Source: Telluribacter roseus (GTDB taxonomy: Bacteria; Bacteroidota; Bacteroidia; Cytophagales; Spirosomataceae). From it: DNA of 64,000 nt. The stretch is taken from contig NZ_JAFEUV020000009.1 of NCBI RefSeq assembly GCF_017355915.2, forward strand, positions 1-64,000, in the 5' to 3' direction. The translations under genes and the position numbers were made by a program. Within the stretch, counting starts at the first letter, position 1. Every line of letters begins with the position of its first letter. The notes beneath the pieces are model-generated. The model worked only from the letters and a program-made list of their open reading frames with translations, made no database searches and was not told the DNA's origin. Shown here one piece after another: positions 8,495-16,861 of this stretch.

Positions 8495-9367
8495 GTGCCA
8501 TCCAAACGCCCCACTACAACTCTACCGCTCACACTTCCGCTGCTGGGGGTACTGCTGGTAACCCTGGCTGGTTGCTCCCTGCGGTCTGTCCATCGGACCA
8601 AAGATATTACCTATACACAGGCTGACGCGGCTAAGAACGTACAAGAGCAGCAGCTGAATGTATTTGCTCCGCGCAAACGGGACGCTATTAAGAATGTTCT
8701 GGTGTTTTTTCACGGTGGGAGCTGGAACTCCGGCAACAAGGACCTGTACAACTTTTTCGGGAATCGCTGGGTTCGTAAGGGCATCGTCACGGTAGTAGTA
8801 GGCTACCCGCTCAGTCCCCAGGCCAACTACCACCAGATGGCTACCGCAGCGGCGCAGGCGGTAAATTGGGTCAGGGATAACATCCGGCAGTACGGCGGTG
8901 ATCCGGAGCGTATCTTTGTGTCAGGACATTCGGCGGGTGGTCACCTGGCTGCGCTCATTTCCCTGGACAAGGAGTACTTCAACACATTAGGCATAGCCAA
9001 CCCCATCAAAGGTACCATCCTGATCGACGCGGCCGGACTGGATATGCATGGGTATCTGATGGAGCAACGGTTTGACAGCGGCCATACCTACCTCCAGACT
9101 TTTACCACCAGTCCTGAGGTATGGAAAAAAGCCTCTCCTATGTATCACCTGCACGAGGGTATGCCTCCCATGCTCATCTACCGCGGTGGCAGGACCTACC
9201 CCTCCATCATCAAAAGTACCGAACGGTTTATCACGGCCCTCAAAACCCATGTACCTGCCCCAAACTACCATATCCAGCAAGGCAGGAGGCACGTCGGCAT
9301 GATACTCCAGTTTTTCTTTACCTGGAACCCACGCTACGACCAGATGCGCCGATTTATGGAGGAATAG
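8495..9367 (+). CDS. Alpha/beta hydrolase (esterase) lipoprotein
   Basis: The start is GTG; no ATG lies in a suitable place and the GTG gives a complete signal peptide. The 290-residue protein has a lipobox LAGC with Cys27 as the likely lipid anchor. The hydrolase core shows the oxyanion motif HGGSW at 73-77, the nucleophile elbow GHSAGG with Ser146, and a C-terminal His in RRHVGM. This is the hormone-sensitive-lipase/carboxylesterase type (BD-FAE-like), which cleaves small esters. The protein is probably held on the outer or inner membrane. The substrate is unknown. It follows the permease by 63 bases. Confidence 0.78.
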   Translation: MPSKRPTTTLPLTLPLLGVLLVTLAGCSLRSVHRTKDITYTQADAAKNVQEQQLNVFAPRKRDAIKNVLVFFHGGSWNSGNKDLYNFFGNRWVRKGIVTVVVGYPLSPQANYHQMATAAAQAVNWVRDNIRQYGGDPERIFVSGHSAGGHLAALISLDKEYFNTLGIANPIKGTILIDAAGLDMHGYLMEQRFDSGHTYLQTFTTSPEVWKKASPMYHLHEGMPPMLIYRGGRTYPSIIKSTERFITALKTHVPAPNYHIQQGRRHVGMILQFFFTWNPRYDQMRRFMEE

Positions 9368-9370
9368 CTC

Positions 9371-9378
9371 TACCTTTG
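9371..9378 (+). promoter_or_regulatory. Candidate Bacteroidota -7 box for the helicase gene
   Basis: TACCTTTG matches the Bacteroidota -7 consensus TAnnTTTG exactly and lies 23 bases before the ATG of the DEAD-box gene. No clear TTG is seen at the -33 position, so this is a half-supported promoter. Confidence 0.4.
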
Positions 9379-9401
9379 TACTCTATTGTAATACCTGTGC
9401 T

Positions 9402-10739
9402 ATGACTTTTGACGAACTGAATCTAAATAAGCCTTTACTCAACGCGCTGAATGACCTGGGCTACACAACCCCTACTACCATTCAGCAGAAGGCGTTTCCG
9501 GTGGTAATGTCGGGAAAAGATGTGTGTGGAATAGCCCAGACGGGTACCGGTAAAACACTGGCTTATCTGCTTCCCTGTCTTCGTCTGCACCAGTTTTCTA
9601 AGGAGAAGCTCCCGCAGGTCCTGATCCTGGTACCTACCCGCGAGCTGGTGGTACAGGTGATAGAGACGATCCAGAAGCTGAGTACCTACATGAGCCTGAG
9701 CGTGGTGGGACTGTACGGAGGCAGCAACGTCAAGCCCCAGGTAGCCGAGCTCCAGCAGGGGGCCGACGTAGTAGTAGCTACGCCGGGGCGACTGATTGAT
9801 CTGGCCCTGAATGGTACACTCAAAGTAAAGGCAATCAAGCGGCTGGTGATTGACGAATTTGATGAGATGTTGAATCTAGGCTTCCGTAGCCAGATCGATA
9901 CCATACTGGACCTGCTGCCCCAGCGTCGGCAGAATCTGCTCTTCTCGGCTACCCTGTCACCGGAGGTGGAGACGCTTCTGGATACCCACTTCAATGCTCC
10001 GGTGCTGATCGAGGCGGCCCCCGTGGGTACCCCGCTCGAGAACATCACCCAGACCGGCTACTACGTCCCTAATTTTTATACGAAGGTCAACTTCCTGAAA
10101 TGGGTACTGAGCCAGGATACCGACATGACCAAAGTACTGGTATTCGTGGCGACCAAACAAATGGCCGACCAGCTTTACGAAGAGATAGAAGCCCGGTTCA
10201 GAGAGGGAGTGGGCGTGATCCACTCCAACAAAGCCCAGAACAGCCGCTTCAACACCGTGAAGCAGTTTCAGGAGGGGCAGCACCGTATCCTGATCGCTAC
10301 AGATATCATAGCCCGCGGACTGGATGTAGCGGAGGTATCGCACGTAATCAATTTTGACATTCCCGACGATCCCGAGAGCTACATTCACCGGATCGGACGG
10401 ACGGGCCGGGCTGACAAGAAAGGCATAGCCATCAGCCTGGTGACGGAAAACGAGAAGGAGAACCTGGCGGCCATCGAAGGCCTGATGAACTACATCATAC
10501 CCGTAGCGGAGCTACCGGCGGAAGTGGAAGTGTCGGAGGTACTGACGGAGGATGAACAGCCGAAGGTGTACATGAAGAATGCCCCCGTTAAAGTAACCCG
10601 GCCGGAAGATGGCGGTGGCGCCTTCCACGAAAAGATCGACAAGAACAAAAAGGTGAACGTTCGTCGGGACCATAAGGAAGAAAAACGATTGAAATACGGC
10701 CGCCCCATCAAGAAAACCCGAAAAAACAAGGGAGACTAG
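9402..10739 (+). CDS. DEAD-box ATP-dependent RNA helicase
   Basis: The 445-residue protein has the full set of helicase motifs: Q motif with PTTIQQKAF, motif I AQTGTGKT at 45-52, PTREL, TPGRLID, motif II as DEFD instead of DEAD, SAT, ARGLDVAEV, and HRIGRTGR. A basic tail rich in Lys and Arg follows, typical of RhlE/CshA-like enzymes that unwind RNA in ribosome assembly or mRNA turnover. DEFD is a variant seen in some members and should remain active since the Asp and Glu are kept. The gene appears to be transcribed alone from the TACCTTTG box and ends in a hairpin overlapping its stop. Confidence 0.9.
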   Translation: MTFDELNLNKPLLNALNDLGYTTPTTIQQKAFPVVMSGKDVCGIAQTGTGKTLAYLLPCLRLHQFSKEKLPQVLILVPTRELVVQVIETIQKLSTYMSLSVVGLYGGSNVKPQVAELQQGADVVVATPGRLIDLALNGTLKVKAIKRLVIDEFDEMLNLGFRSQIDTILDLLPQRRQNLLFSATLSPEVETLLDTHFNAPVLIEAAPVGTPLENITQTGYYVPNFYTKVNFLKWVLSQDTDMTKVLVFVATKQMADQLYEEIEARFREGVGVIHSNKAQNSRFNTVKQFQEGQHRILIATDIIARGLDVAEVSHVINFDIPDDPESYIHRIGRTGRADKKGIAISLVTENEKENLAAIEGLMNYIIPVAELPAEVEVSEVLTEDEQPKVYMKNAPVKVTRPEDGGGAFHEKIDKNKKVNVRRDHKEEKRLKYGRPIKKTRKNKGD

Positions 10740-10756
10740 CCAACAGGTAGTCTCCC
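10730..10756 (+). terminator. Hairpin at the end of the helicase gene
   Basis: GGGAGACTA and TAGTCTCCC form a perfect 9-base-pair stem with a 9-base loop; the stop codon lies inside the left arm. The T tract after it is weak, so termination efficiency is uncertain. Confidence 0.5.
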
Positions 10757-10909
10757 CTACTCCTTTATATCCTCCCCGTCCACCTGGCTACTTCCCTCAT
10801 AGTGCTGATCAAAAGACAAGTGGTAGAGGCTACTTCCTCCGCCCGGAACTGTATAGTGAACATCTACTTTACCAGATAGATGGGAGGCCTGATCAAAGGC
10901 TATCCCCAT
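10757..10909 (-). CDS. Possible 50-residue small protein
   Basis: An open frame from an ATG at 10907-10909 encodes 50 residues beginning MGIAFDQASHL and ending VDGEDIKE. The frame stays open for about 50 codons upstream of the ATG and there encodes a hydrophobic stretch, LLRLLFLYVVV, that could be a membrane segment or signal if an alternative start is used. It faces the helicase gene and ends directly at the terminator hairpin. No family is recognised, and it may be a decayed gene or chance. Confidence 0.25.
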   Translation of the reverse strand: MGIAFDQASHLSGKVDVHYTVPGGGSSLYHLSFDQHYEGSSQVDGEDIKE

Positions 10910-11334
10910 CACAACTACATACAGAAACAGAAGCCTGAGAAGCGTATGGTACAGCTGAGGTGATGACCTGTGTGTGTATATGGCTCCAGCTAACCATTCA
11001 CAACCAGATACAGGTAGTAGAAATGCTGCCTGCGAGGTACTTATCCTTTCATTTCCCTACTCATTTTGCGTCACCTTGTCCACCTCGGGAGGCTATACCA
11101 TCCACCTGATTATTCCTTTCAGCCATCAGCTTCCGGTACCCATTCGGCACAGGTACGTTTTATTTTAGAAATATATAAAAATAGTGCAAGTTCTATTTTT
11201 AAACTATGGCTTACCATCCTAAAAATAAGTTAGAATACAATAAACTATATGTTGTACTTTTTCTATAAGTATGGTACTATTCTAATATATACATAGGATC
11301 GTAGAATGAACTTTAAAAAGCAAAAGTTTATCTA
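10910..11334. other. Non-coding stretch before the small secreted protein gene
   Basis: About 425 bases without a convincing gene. The left part is open on the minus strand upstream of the possible small protein; the right part, from about 11160, is very AT-rich and leads into the promoter at 11335. A 64-codon plus-strand frame at 10974-11168 has no family signs or ribosome binding site. Confidence 0.5.
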
Positions 11335-11366
11335 TTGACTTATATACAAGGTTTTATCTACGTTTG
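11335..11366 (+). promoter_or_regulatory. Strong Bacteroidota-type promoter
   Basis: TTG at 11335-11337 and TACGTTTG at 11359-11366 are separated by 21 bases, matching the -33/-7 consensus of Bacteroidota sigma-A promoters. The surrounding DNA is AT-rich. Transcription would start near 11373, leaving a 5-prime leader of about 110 bases before the ATG at 11484. Confidence 0.75.
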
Positions 11367-11483
11367 TATCAACCAAGAGCAAAAAACAAGAGCTTCTGGG
11401 GCCAGTTATTCAAGTACTAAGGCAAGACATTATCAGTATTAGAATAATACAACAACATCACAAAAATTAACTTAGAAATTACT

Positions 11484-11870
11484 ATGAAAAAAGCATATTT
11501 AGTTCTGGCAGTTTTGATGGGAGTATCAACTGCAAACCTGGTTGTAGCAAACGACGAAACTAAGAAAGTAGAAGTTCGTACTAACGATTCAGAAGAACTT
11601 AACATCCAGGCTACAAAAGACCTGAAGTTCAGACTGACCGCTCAGAGCCTGCCTAACCGCGCTTACATCGCGATCCGCAACGCCGATGGTAAAGTACTTT
11701 ACTACGAGTACGCTACCAAAACTGAGAACTTCTCTAAGATTTTCGACCTGTCGAACCTGGAAGATGGTACATATACATTCGTAGTAGAAACTACCAATGG
11801 CTACGTTGCGAAGCCTTTCGAAATCAAAACCGAAGTTACTCGCACAGTATCTGCTAACCTCGTTAAATAA
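11484..11870 (+). CDS. Small secreted Ig-like protein (DUF3244-like)
   Basis: The 128-residue product starts with a clear signal peptide (MKKAYLVLAVLMGVSTANLVVA) cleaved near residue 22-23. The mature part is a single beta-rich domain with NRAYIAIRNADGKVLYYE and LEDGTYTFVVETTNG, the pattern of DUF3244/Ig-like domains common in Bacteroidota secretomes. The family role is unknown; members are often abundant envelope or secreted proteins. The gene stands alone between a near-perfect promoter and a perfect terminator with a 110-base leader, which points to strong, possibly regulated expression. Codon use is smoother than in neighbours (many AAC, GAA, CTG), also fitting high expression. Confidence 0.7.
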   Translation: MKKAYLVLAVLMGVSTANLVVANDETKKVEVRTNDSEELNIQATKDLKFRLTAQSLPNRAYIAIRNADGKVLYYEYATKTENFSKIFDLSNLEDGTYTFVVETTNGYVAKPFEIKTEVTRTVSANLVK

Positions 11871-11918
11871 GTCATGAGTCAACGGACTACCGTTTAGCTC
11901 TTGCCTGATTACTTGAAG

Positions 11919-11957
11919 GGAGCCGCCCATTTGTACAAATGGGCGGCTCCTTTTTTT
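11919..11957 (+). terminator. Rho-independent terminator
   Basis: A 32-base perfect palindrome (stem beginning GGAGCCGCCCATTTG, centre GTAC) is followed by seven T residues. It ends the transcript of the small secreted protein gene. Confidence 0.9.
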
Positions 11958-12211
11958 ATCCCCCCTGCCTTATTAAATGCCACCTTTGCTGCGTAGTTTC
12001 GGACAGAGCCTCACTTTTAGTTTGGGCTGGGCTCTGCCCCTCAAGCCCAGAAAGGCGTACTATGAGGTGGTGAAGGCTTAATGTAGAGTCTATGAGTTTA
12101 GAGTTAATGAGTACTTTGAGTTTGAATGCATGAGTAATGTACTGGTAACAGTATCTCTTTATAGTATAAAAGAAGCCTGTTGCATAAAGCATACAGCTTA
12201 CCGCTTAGAAT
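11958..12211. other. Non-coding leader before fdhD
   Basis: I see no gene here. The stretch contains short imperfect repeats around GGCTGGGCTCTGCCCCTCAAGCCCAG that can form a hairpin near 12026-12053, and no recognisable riboswitch. Confidence 0.35.
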
Positions 12212-13024
12212 ATGTCTTCCCCTACCCTACATACCTCCATTCACAAATACCGGGACGGGCAGCTACGCGCGGCTGACGACGTGCTGGCGGTGGAGGAACC
12301 GCTGGGCATAGCGGTACTGTACGGTCCTGACCGGAAGCGGAAAAACCTGGCCGTGACCATGCGGACGCCGGGGCATGATGAAGAACTGGCGCTGGGGTTC
12401 CTGTTTACCGAAGGTATCATCCGCAGGGCTGATGAAGTAGTGGAACTACGACGGGATGACGACAATCGGGTAACAGTGATCCTGCGGGAAGAGGTACTCC
12501 TGGACGTACAGAGTCTGGATCGTAACTTCTACACGACTTCCAGTTGCGGTATCTGCGGCAAGGCCTCCATTGAGGCCATACAGGTAACGTCCGAGCTACG
12601 TACCCACGCTGAATGGCACATTTCCCCTGCCCTGCTGCACCTCTTGCCGGACCGGCTACGTCAACAGCAGAGCCTATTCGAGCATACCGGGGGGCTACAC
12701 GCCTCAGCCCTCTTCGATCAGTCGGGACAGTTGCTGTCAATACGCGAGGACGTCGGAAGGCACAACGCGCTGGATAAGCTCATAGGTTCAGCGCTACGAT
12801 CCAACCAGCTACCCCTGAGTCAGTACCTGCTGCTACTGAGTGGTCGGGCCAGTTTTGAATTGATCCAGAAAGCCGGCATGGCCGGAATCACCTTTATAGC
12901 CGCCGTGGGTGCCCCTTCCAGCCTGGCCGTTCAGCTCGCCGAAGAGCTGGGTATAACGCTGGTAGGTTTTCTCAGGGAGAACTCGTTTAATGTGTATACA
13001 GGGAGAGAGAGAATTTATCTGTAA
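12212..13024 (+). CDS. fdhD: Formate dehydrogenase accessory sulfurtransferase FdhD
   Basis: The 270-residue protein shows the FdhD features: TPGHDEELALGFLFTEGII near residues 52-71, the paired cysteines SSCGICG with Cys112 and Cys115 that carry sulfur, and EDVGRHNALDKLIG followed by LSGRASFELIQKAGMAG. FdhD takes sulfur from a cysteine desulfurase and passes it to the molybdenum cofactor, which activates formate-dehydrogenase-type enzymes. The probable client enzyme is encoded 186 bases downstream on the same strand. No other molybdenum cofactor gene is present in the window. Confidence 0.92.
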   Translation: MSSPTLHTSIHKYRDGQLRAADDVLAVEEPLGIAVLYGPDRKRKNLAVTMRTPGHDEELALGFLFTEGIIRRADEVVELRRDDDNRVTVILREEVLLDVQSLDRNFYTTSSCGICGKASIEAIQVTSELRTHAEWHISPALLHLLPDRLRQQQSLFEHTGGLHASALFDQSGQLLSIREDVGRHNALDKLIGSALRSNQLPLSQYLLLLSGRASFELIQKAGMAGITFIAAVGAPSSLAVQLAEELGITLVGFLRENSFNVYTGRERIYL

Positions 13025-13178
13025 GGAGGAAAGGAGGAAAGTGTCAAAGGGGCTTTTATCTTTAAGCATCCAAAAAACTTCCTACGCTGGCTTATCTACA
13101 AACTGTACTTATCCTCCCTTTCGCGTTAGCAAATGATGAAACAAAAACGCCTTTCCTCCTTTTATTCTTTCCTCCTTT
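13025..13178 (+). repeat. GGAGGAAAG direct and inverted repeats between fdhD and the molybdoenzyme gene
   Basis: Two copies of GGAGGAAAG (13025-13041, overlapping the fdhD stop region) face two copies of CTTTCCTCC (13151-13159 and 13167-13175). The transcript could fold into a long-range stem, and the GGAGG cores resemble strong Shine-Dalgarno sequences. The function is unknown. Confidence 0.4.
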
Positions 13179-13180
13179 AG

Positions 13181-13188
13181 TACCTTTA
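13181..13188 (+). promoter_or_regulatory. Candidate -7 box before the molybdoenzyme gene
   Basis: TACCTTTA differs by one base from TAnnTTTG and lies 22 bases before the ATG. No clear -33 element is present. The gene may be read through from fdhD as well. Confidence 0.3.
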
Positions 13189-13210
13189 CTACTACTATTG
13201 CCAACCGACT

Positions 13211-15523
13211 ATGACTACTCAACCACCCATCCCCCAGGCCGAAAATCCGGCCCGACTGACCGGTCTGAAACTAGACGAGCCCTACGTCGTAGCCGCCGGT
13301 ATGGAGGCCGTAGCCGTGAGTATGAAGACAGTTTATGAGGAGGCGGGCGTCAACCGGGGCTTGAAAGCACTTTTTAAACTGAATCAGAAAGGTGGGTTTG
13401 ACTGCCCGAGTTGTGCCTGGCCCGATCCGGATGGCCACAGGTCGGCCATTGCGGAGTATTGTGAGAACGGGGCGAAAGCCGTAGCCGAAGAAGCCACCGA
13501 AAAGGCTCTTTTTGCCGATTTCTTCGCGGAGCATTCCGTGGCCGACCTGGCTCAGCTATCGGATCGGGACATCGGGAAGCAGGGACGGGTGGCCGAGCCT
13601 ATGTACCTGCCCGCCGGAGCTGCCCACTACCAGCCCATCAGCTGGGAAGCGGCGTTTGATATGATAGCCACACATCTCAATAGTCTCCAATCGCCGGACG
13701 AGGCGGTGTTCTATACCTCCGGTCGTACCAGCAACGAGGCAGCCTTTCTGTACCAGCTTTTTGTCCGCGAATACGGCACCAACAACCTCCCCGACTGCTC
13801 CAACATGTGCCACGAGTCCAGTGGAGTGGCCCTGCTGGAATCGGTAGGTATCGGAAAAGGCAGTGTCACCTTAGAGGATTTCTATGAGGCGGAGGTTATT
13901 ATCGTGATGGGGCAGAATCCGGGTACCAACCACCCCCGTATGCTGACGGCCTTACAGCAGGCCCACCGCAACGGGGCCAAAATCATAGCCGTCAATCCAC
14001 TGCCGGAGGCCGGGCTGATGGGCTTCAACAACCCGCAGACCCTGAAAGGAGCCCTGGGTATGGATAGCCAGCTCACGGACCTGTTTCTGCAGGTAAAGCT
14101 CAACGGCGATATGGCGCTGCTACAGGCCATCGAGCGACTCCTGCTTGATGAAGAAGAGAAGCAGCCCGGCTCTGTATTTGACCACCCTTTTATCAACGAA
14201 CATACCGAAGGCTACGAAGCCCTTATCCAGCACCTGCGGCAGCAGAACGCCTCCAAACTGGCCGCCCTCAGCGGCGTGCCTCTGGCTCAGATCCAGGAAG
14301 CCGTCAGCCTTCTGAAACATAAGAGTAAGATCATCATCTGCTGGGCGATGGGCCTTACCCAGCACGCCAACGCGGTGGATACCATCCGGGAGGTAGTGAA
14401 CCTGCTGCTGCTGAAAGGTAGCATCGGCAAACCCGGTGCGGGTACCTGCCCAGTCCGTGGCCACAGCAATGTGCAAGGCGACCGCACCATGGGTATCTGG
14501 GAAAAGCCGCCTAAATATCTGCTGGATAATATCAAGGCTAGATTTGGCTTTGAGCCTCCTCACCACCACGGCTTCGACACCGTAGAGGCCATTCGGGCCA
14601 TGCATGAGGGCCGGGCCCACGTATTCTTTGCCATGGGCGGCAACTTCCTGTCTGCTACGCCCGATACGCAGTTTACGGCCGAGGCGCTGCGCCGCTGTCG
14701 GCTGACGGTACACGTATCGACCAAGCTCAACCGGAGCCACCTGGTACATGGCCGGGAGGCGCTGATCCTACCTACCCTGGGCCGCAGCGACCGCGACCTC
14801 ACCGGAGGTACCGACCAGTTTGTCAGTTGTGAAAACTCCATGGGCGTGGTACAGGCCTCGCGGGGCGTGCTGGAACCTGTCTCTGACCAGCTCCTGAGTG
14901 AGCCCGCTATTGTATGCCGACTAGCCAAAGCCACCCTGGCCGGACGTACCCGCATCAACTGGGACACGTACGAGCAGCACTACGACTTTATCCGGAACGA
15001 AATTGCGCAGGTCATACCCGGCTTCCGGGACTACAACGAAAAGGTACGCCAACCGGCCGGCTTCTACCTGCCCAACGGTGCCCGCGAAAGGAAGTTCAAC
15101 ACCCGCAACGGCAAGGCCAATTTCAACGTGGCGCTTGCCACCGTGCCTGCCCTGTCCGAAGGTGAGTACCACATGATGACTATCCGCAGCCATGACCAGT
15201 TCAACACCACCATCTATGGCCTCGACGACCGCTACCGGGGCGTACGCAACGAGCGGCGCGTAGTATTTATGAATCCCAAAGACATATCAGCAGCCGGCTT
15301 CACACCGGGTGAGGTAGTGGACATCTACAATACAACCGACGGCAAAGAGCGCGTAGCCCGCACCTTTATTCTGGTAGCCTACGACATCCCACCGCGCTGC
15401 ATCGCCACCTACTTCCCCGAAGCCAATGTACTCGTCCCCATCAGCACCACCGCCAGCAAGAGCAACACACCCGTGTACAAGACGGTACCGGTGAAGCTGA
15501 GGAAGGGGGAGGTAGCTATTTAG
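13211..15523 (+). CDS. FdhF/YdeP-family molybdopterin oxidoreductase
   Basis: The 770-residue protein belongs to the formate dehydrogenase alpha / YdeP family. Near the N terminus GGFDCPSCAWPD is the shortened cysteine motif of this branch. DCSNMCHESSG near residue 198 holds the Cys expected to bind molybdenum, so it uses cysteine, not selenocysteine. PVRGHSNVQGDRTMGI and the C-terminal molybdopterin dinucleotide-binding domain with YRGVRNERRVVFMNP follow. It is cytoplasmic, with no Tat signal. E. coli YdeP is linked to acid resistance, but the reaction of the family is not firmly known. Adjacent fdhD supports a sulfurated cofactor. Its last eight bases overlap the convergent SnoaL-like gene. 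Confidence 0.88.
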   Translation: MTTQPPIPQAENPARLTGLKLDEPYVVAAGMEAVAVSMKTVYEEAGVNRGLKALFKLNQKGGFDCPSCAWPDPDGHRSAIAEYCENGAKAVAEEATEKALFADFFAEHSVADLAQLSDRDIGKQGRVAEPMYLPAGAAHYQPISWEAAFDMIATHLNSLQSPDEAVFYTSGRTSNEAAFLYQLFVREYGTNNLPDCSNMCHESSGVALLESVGIGKGSVTLEDFYEAEVIIVMGQNPGTNHPRMLTALQQAHRNGAKIIAVNPLPEAGLMGFNNPQTLKGALGMDSQLTDLFLQVKLNGDMALLQAIERLLLDEEEKQPGSVFDHPFINEHTEGYEALIQHLRQQNASKLAALSGVPLAQIQEAVSLLKHKSKIIICWAMGLTQHANAVDTIREVVNLLLLKGSIGKPGAGTCPVRGHSNVQGDRTMGIWEKPPKYLLDNIKARFGFEPPHHHGFDTVEAIRAMHEGRAHVFFAMGGNFLSATPDTQFTAEALRRCRLTVHVSTKLNRSHLVHGREALILPTLGRSDRDLTGGTDQFVSCENSMGVVQASRGVLEPVSDQLLSEPAIVCRLAKATLAGRTRINWDTYEQHYDFIRNEIAQVIPGFRDYNEKVRQPAGFYLPNGARERKFNTRNGKANFNVALATVPALSEGEYHMMTIRSHDQFNTTIYGLDDRYRGVRNERRVVFMNPKDISAAGFTPGEVVDIYNTTDGKERVARTFILVAYDIPPRCIATYFPEANVLVPISTTASKSNTPVYKTVPVKLRKGEVAI

Positions 15524-15941
15524 AACCGGCTTTCAGATGAGCTAATACTACGGGAAGCGTGTTGATGCCCCAATGCTCGATGTATTTTCCGTTTTGGATG
15601 CGGACAATATCAATGACATCAATGCTGATTGTCTGACCCGTTGGTACTATTCCCAACAGTGTGCCGGTATGCGTACCGCTGATATTTTTTCGGGTCGTTA
15701 CCAGATCGCCTTCTGCCACCTGTTCATAAATTGTTACTTTCAGGTCGGGCATAGCAGGACGTAAAATAGTATTAAAGGTGTTGAGCATACCTTGCGGGCC
15801 ATTATCAGATCCAGGTACCGCCGCATGGTTGATAAAGGCTTCATCCATCAGCTCCCAGAAAGTGTTCAGGTCTCCTTTTTCAATAACTTCCTGGTTGAAG
15901 CGGCGAACCACAGCTTTGTTCTGTTCGGTTTGAGATTCCAT
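15516..15941 (-). CDS. SnoaL-like ester cyclase family protein
   Basis: The 141-residue protein is a single NTF2-like domain of the ester cyclase/SnoaL type: NKAVVRRFNQEVIEKGDLN, then GPQGMLNTFNTILRPAMPDL and a closing ISIDVIDIVRIQNGKYIEHWG. Such proteins are small cone-shaped enzymes or binding proteins; most Bacteroidota members have no known substrate. The gene is convergent with the molybdoenzyme gene and overlaps it by eight bases. The upstream region to 16145 has no promoter I can name. Confidence 0.78.
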   Translation of the reverse strand: MESQTEQNKAVVRRFNQEVIEKGDLNTFWELMDEAFINHAAVPGSDNGPQGMLNTFNTILRPAMPDLKVTIYEQVAEGDLVTTRKNISGTHTGTLLGIVPTGQTISIDVIDIVRIQNGKYIEHWGINTLPVVLAHLKAGSK

Positions 15942-16113
15942 GTACTTAACAGATTTACATTCTATCTTTGGTTGAGTGGTAACGCGAGGCCCTGGCTGAC
16001 AAGCAGGCTCAGATCCAGTACCACCGCGTCCCTGTTATTACTTTAGGTATTTATGCAGCAAAGGTAAGCCTGCCCCAAAGACGTACGCTAAAAATCATAA
16101 ATGTTAACAAAAG

Positions 16114-16133
16114 AAGCCTCTGATAAGAGGCTT
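16114..16133 (-). terminator. Terminator of the HD-domain gene
   Basis: AAGCCTCT and AGAGGCTT form an 8-base-pair stem with a GATA loop, followed on the minus strand by CTTTTGTT. It lies 13 bases after the stop of the HD-domain gene. Confidence 0.65.
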
Positions 16134-16145
16134 AGGGGCAACCAA

Positions 16146-16796
16146 CTACTCCGACCAGGGAGAGTGCAGTATACAATCGCAGAAGTTCTTTCGGTGAAAG
16201 TTAGGCATCATAAAGGCACAAACATCGGCTTTGATATTCCCAAAGGTAGTTTCGGTTTTGTGTTCAAAGCCCGAAAAGAAGGTGGGGATAATCTTCTTTT
16301 TGAAGTCCGTTCGGGGAAAGGCGGCAATAATCTCCTCCCGCGTAGCGGCACTCAGGTTTTCATATCCTTCGCCCATTACGTCCAGGCCAACTCCTGAGTA
16401 CAAAAGAGCTACTTCGGTTTCTTTGTGCTCAGCGATACCAATAGTTGTATGCAGGGCAATGGCATCCCAAACCAACTGTACAGACTCTTTCGGCAAGCCA
16501 TGACTCTTCAGAAAATCACGGGCCGCATTGGCACCATCCACTTCAAACCGAAGGTCGGGGCTGCTGTACTTCGAAACCAGGCCCAGATCATGGAATACCG
16601 AGGCAATGTAAAGCAGCTCAGCATCGTAGGGTACCCCCCTTCGCTGGCCATTGAGCGAGGAGAATAAGAACACCCGTAAGGAGTGGTTATAGATAAATTC
16701 GGTGCCATGATCCAGCAGGAGTTCGGTAGCCTGTCGGGCCATGGTACTGTCGGGAATGTTGATCCCGGCCACGGAGGTGAATGTTGTAGTAGCCAT
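16146..16796 (-). CDS. HD-domain protein, cyanamide hydratase-like
   Basis: I chose the ATG at 16794-16796 (216 residues); a longer frame begins only with TTG and would overlap a promoter-like box. The sequence has the HD-fold metal ligands: NHSLRVF (first His), VFHDLGL (HD pair) and later IALHTT (His). Together with EFIYNHS this matches the cyanamide hydratase-like branch. Related fungal enzymes convert cyanamide to urea; bacterial members are mostly uncharacterised metal-dependent hydrolases. A divergent cofactor gene is not present; an AraC regulator lies directly upstream on the same strand and may control it. Confidence 0.78.
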   Translation of the reverse strand: MATTTFTSVAGINIPDSTMARQATELLLDHGTEFIYNHSLRVFLFSSLNGQRRGVPYDAELLYIASVFHDLGLVSKYSSPDLRFEVDGANAARDFLKSHGLPKESVQLVWDAIALHTTIGIAEHKETEVALLYSGVGLDVMGEGYENLSAATREEIIAAFPRTDFKKKIIPTFFSGFEHKTETTFGNIKADVCAFMMPNFHRKNFCDCILHSPWSE

Positions 16797-16814
16797 ATCG
16801 CTTTTTGTTTTTGA

Positions 16815-16822
16815 CAAAAGTA
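16815..16822 (-). promoter_or_regulatory. Candidate -7 box for the HD-domain gene
   Basis: On the minus strand the bases read TACTTTTG, an exact match to TAnnTTTG, 19 bases before the chosen ATG. No good -33 element is seen at the expected distance. Confidence 0.3.
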
Positions 16823-16861
16823 TAGGCTTATGAGGCGGTGGAGAATGTCAAAAACCGACTA

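Noticed and set aside
10974-11168. A 64-codon plus-strand frame before the small secreted protein gene
   Set aside because: No ribosome binding signal, no domain pattern, unusual composition, and it ends in the AT-rich promoter region.
12026-12053. Riboswitch before fdhD
   Set aside because: Only a simple hairpin is seen; it lacks the multi-stem pattern of known molybdenum cofactor riboswitches.
13795-13820. Selenocysteine codon in the FdhF-like gene
   Set aside because: The expected position holds Cys (NMCHESSG) and no in-frame TGA is present.
14120-14749. Long minus-strand frame (209 codons) inside the molybdoenzyme gene
   Set aside because: It is antisense to a confidently identified protein and has no family signs; GC-rich genes give such shadows.
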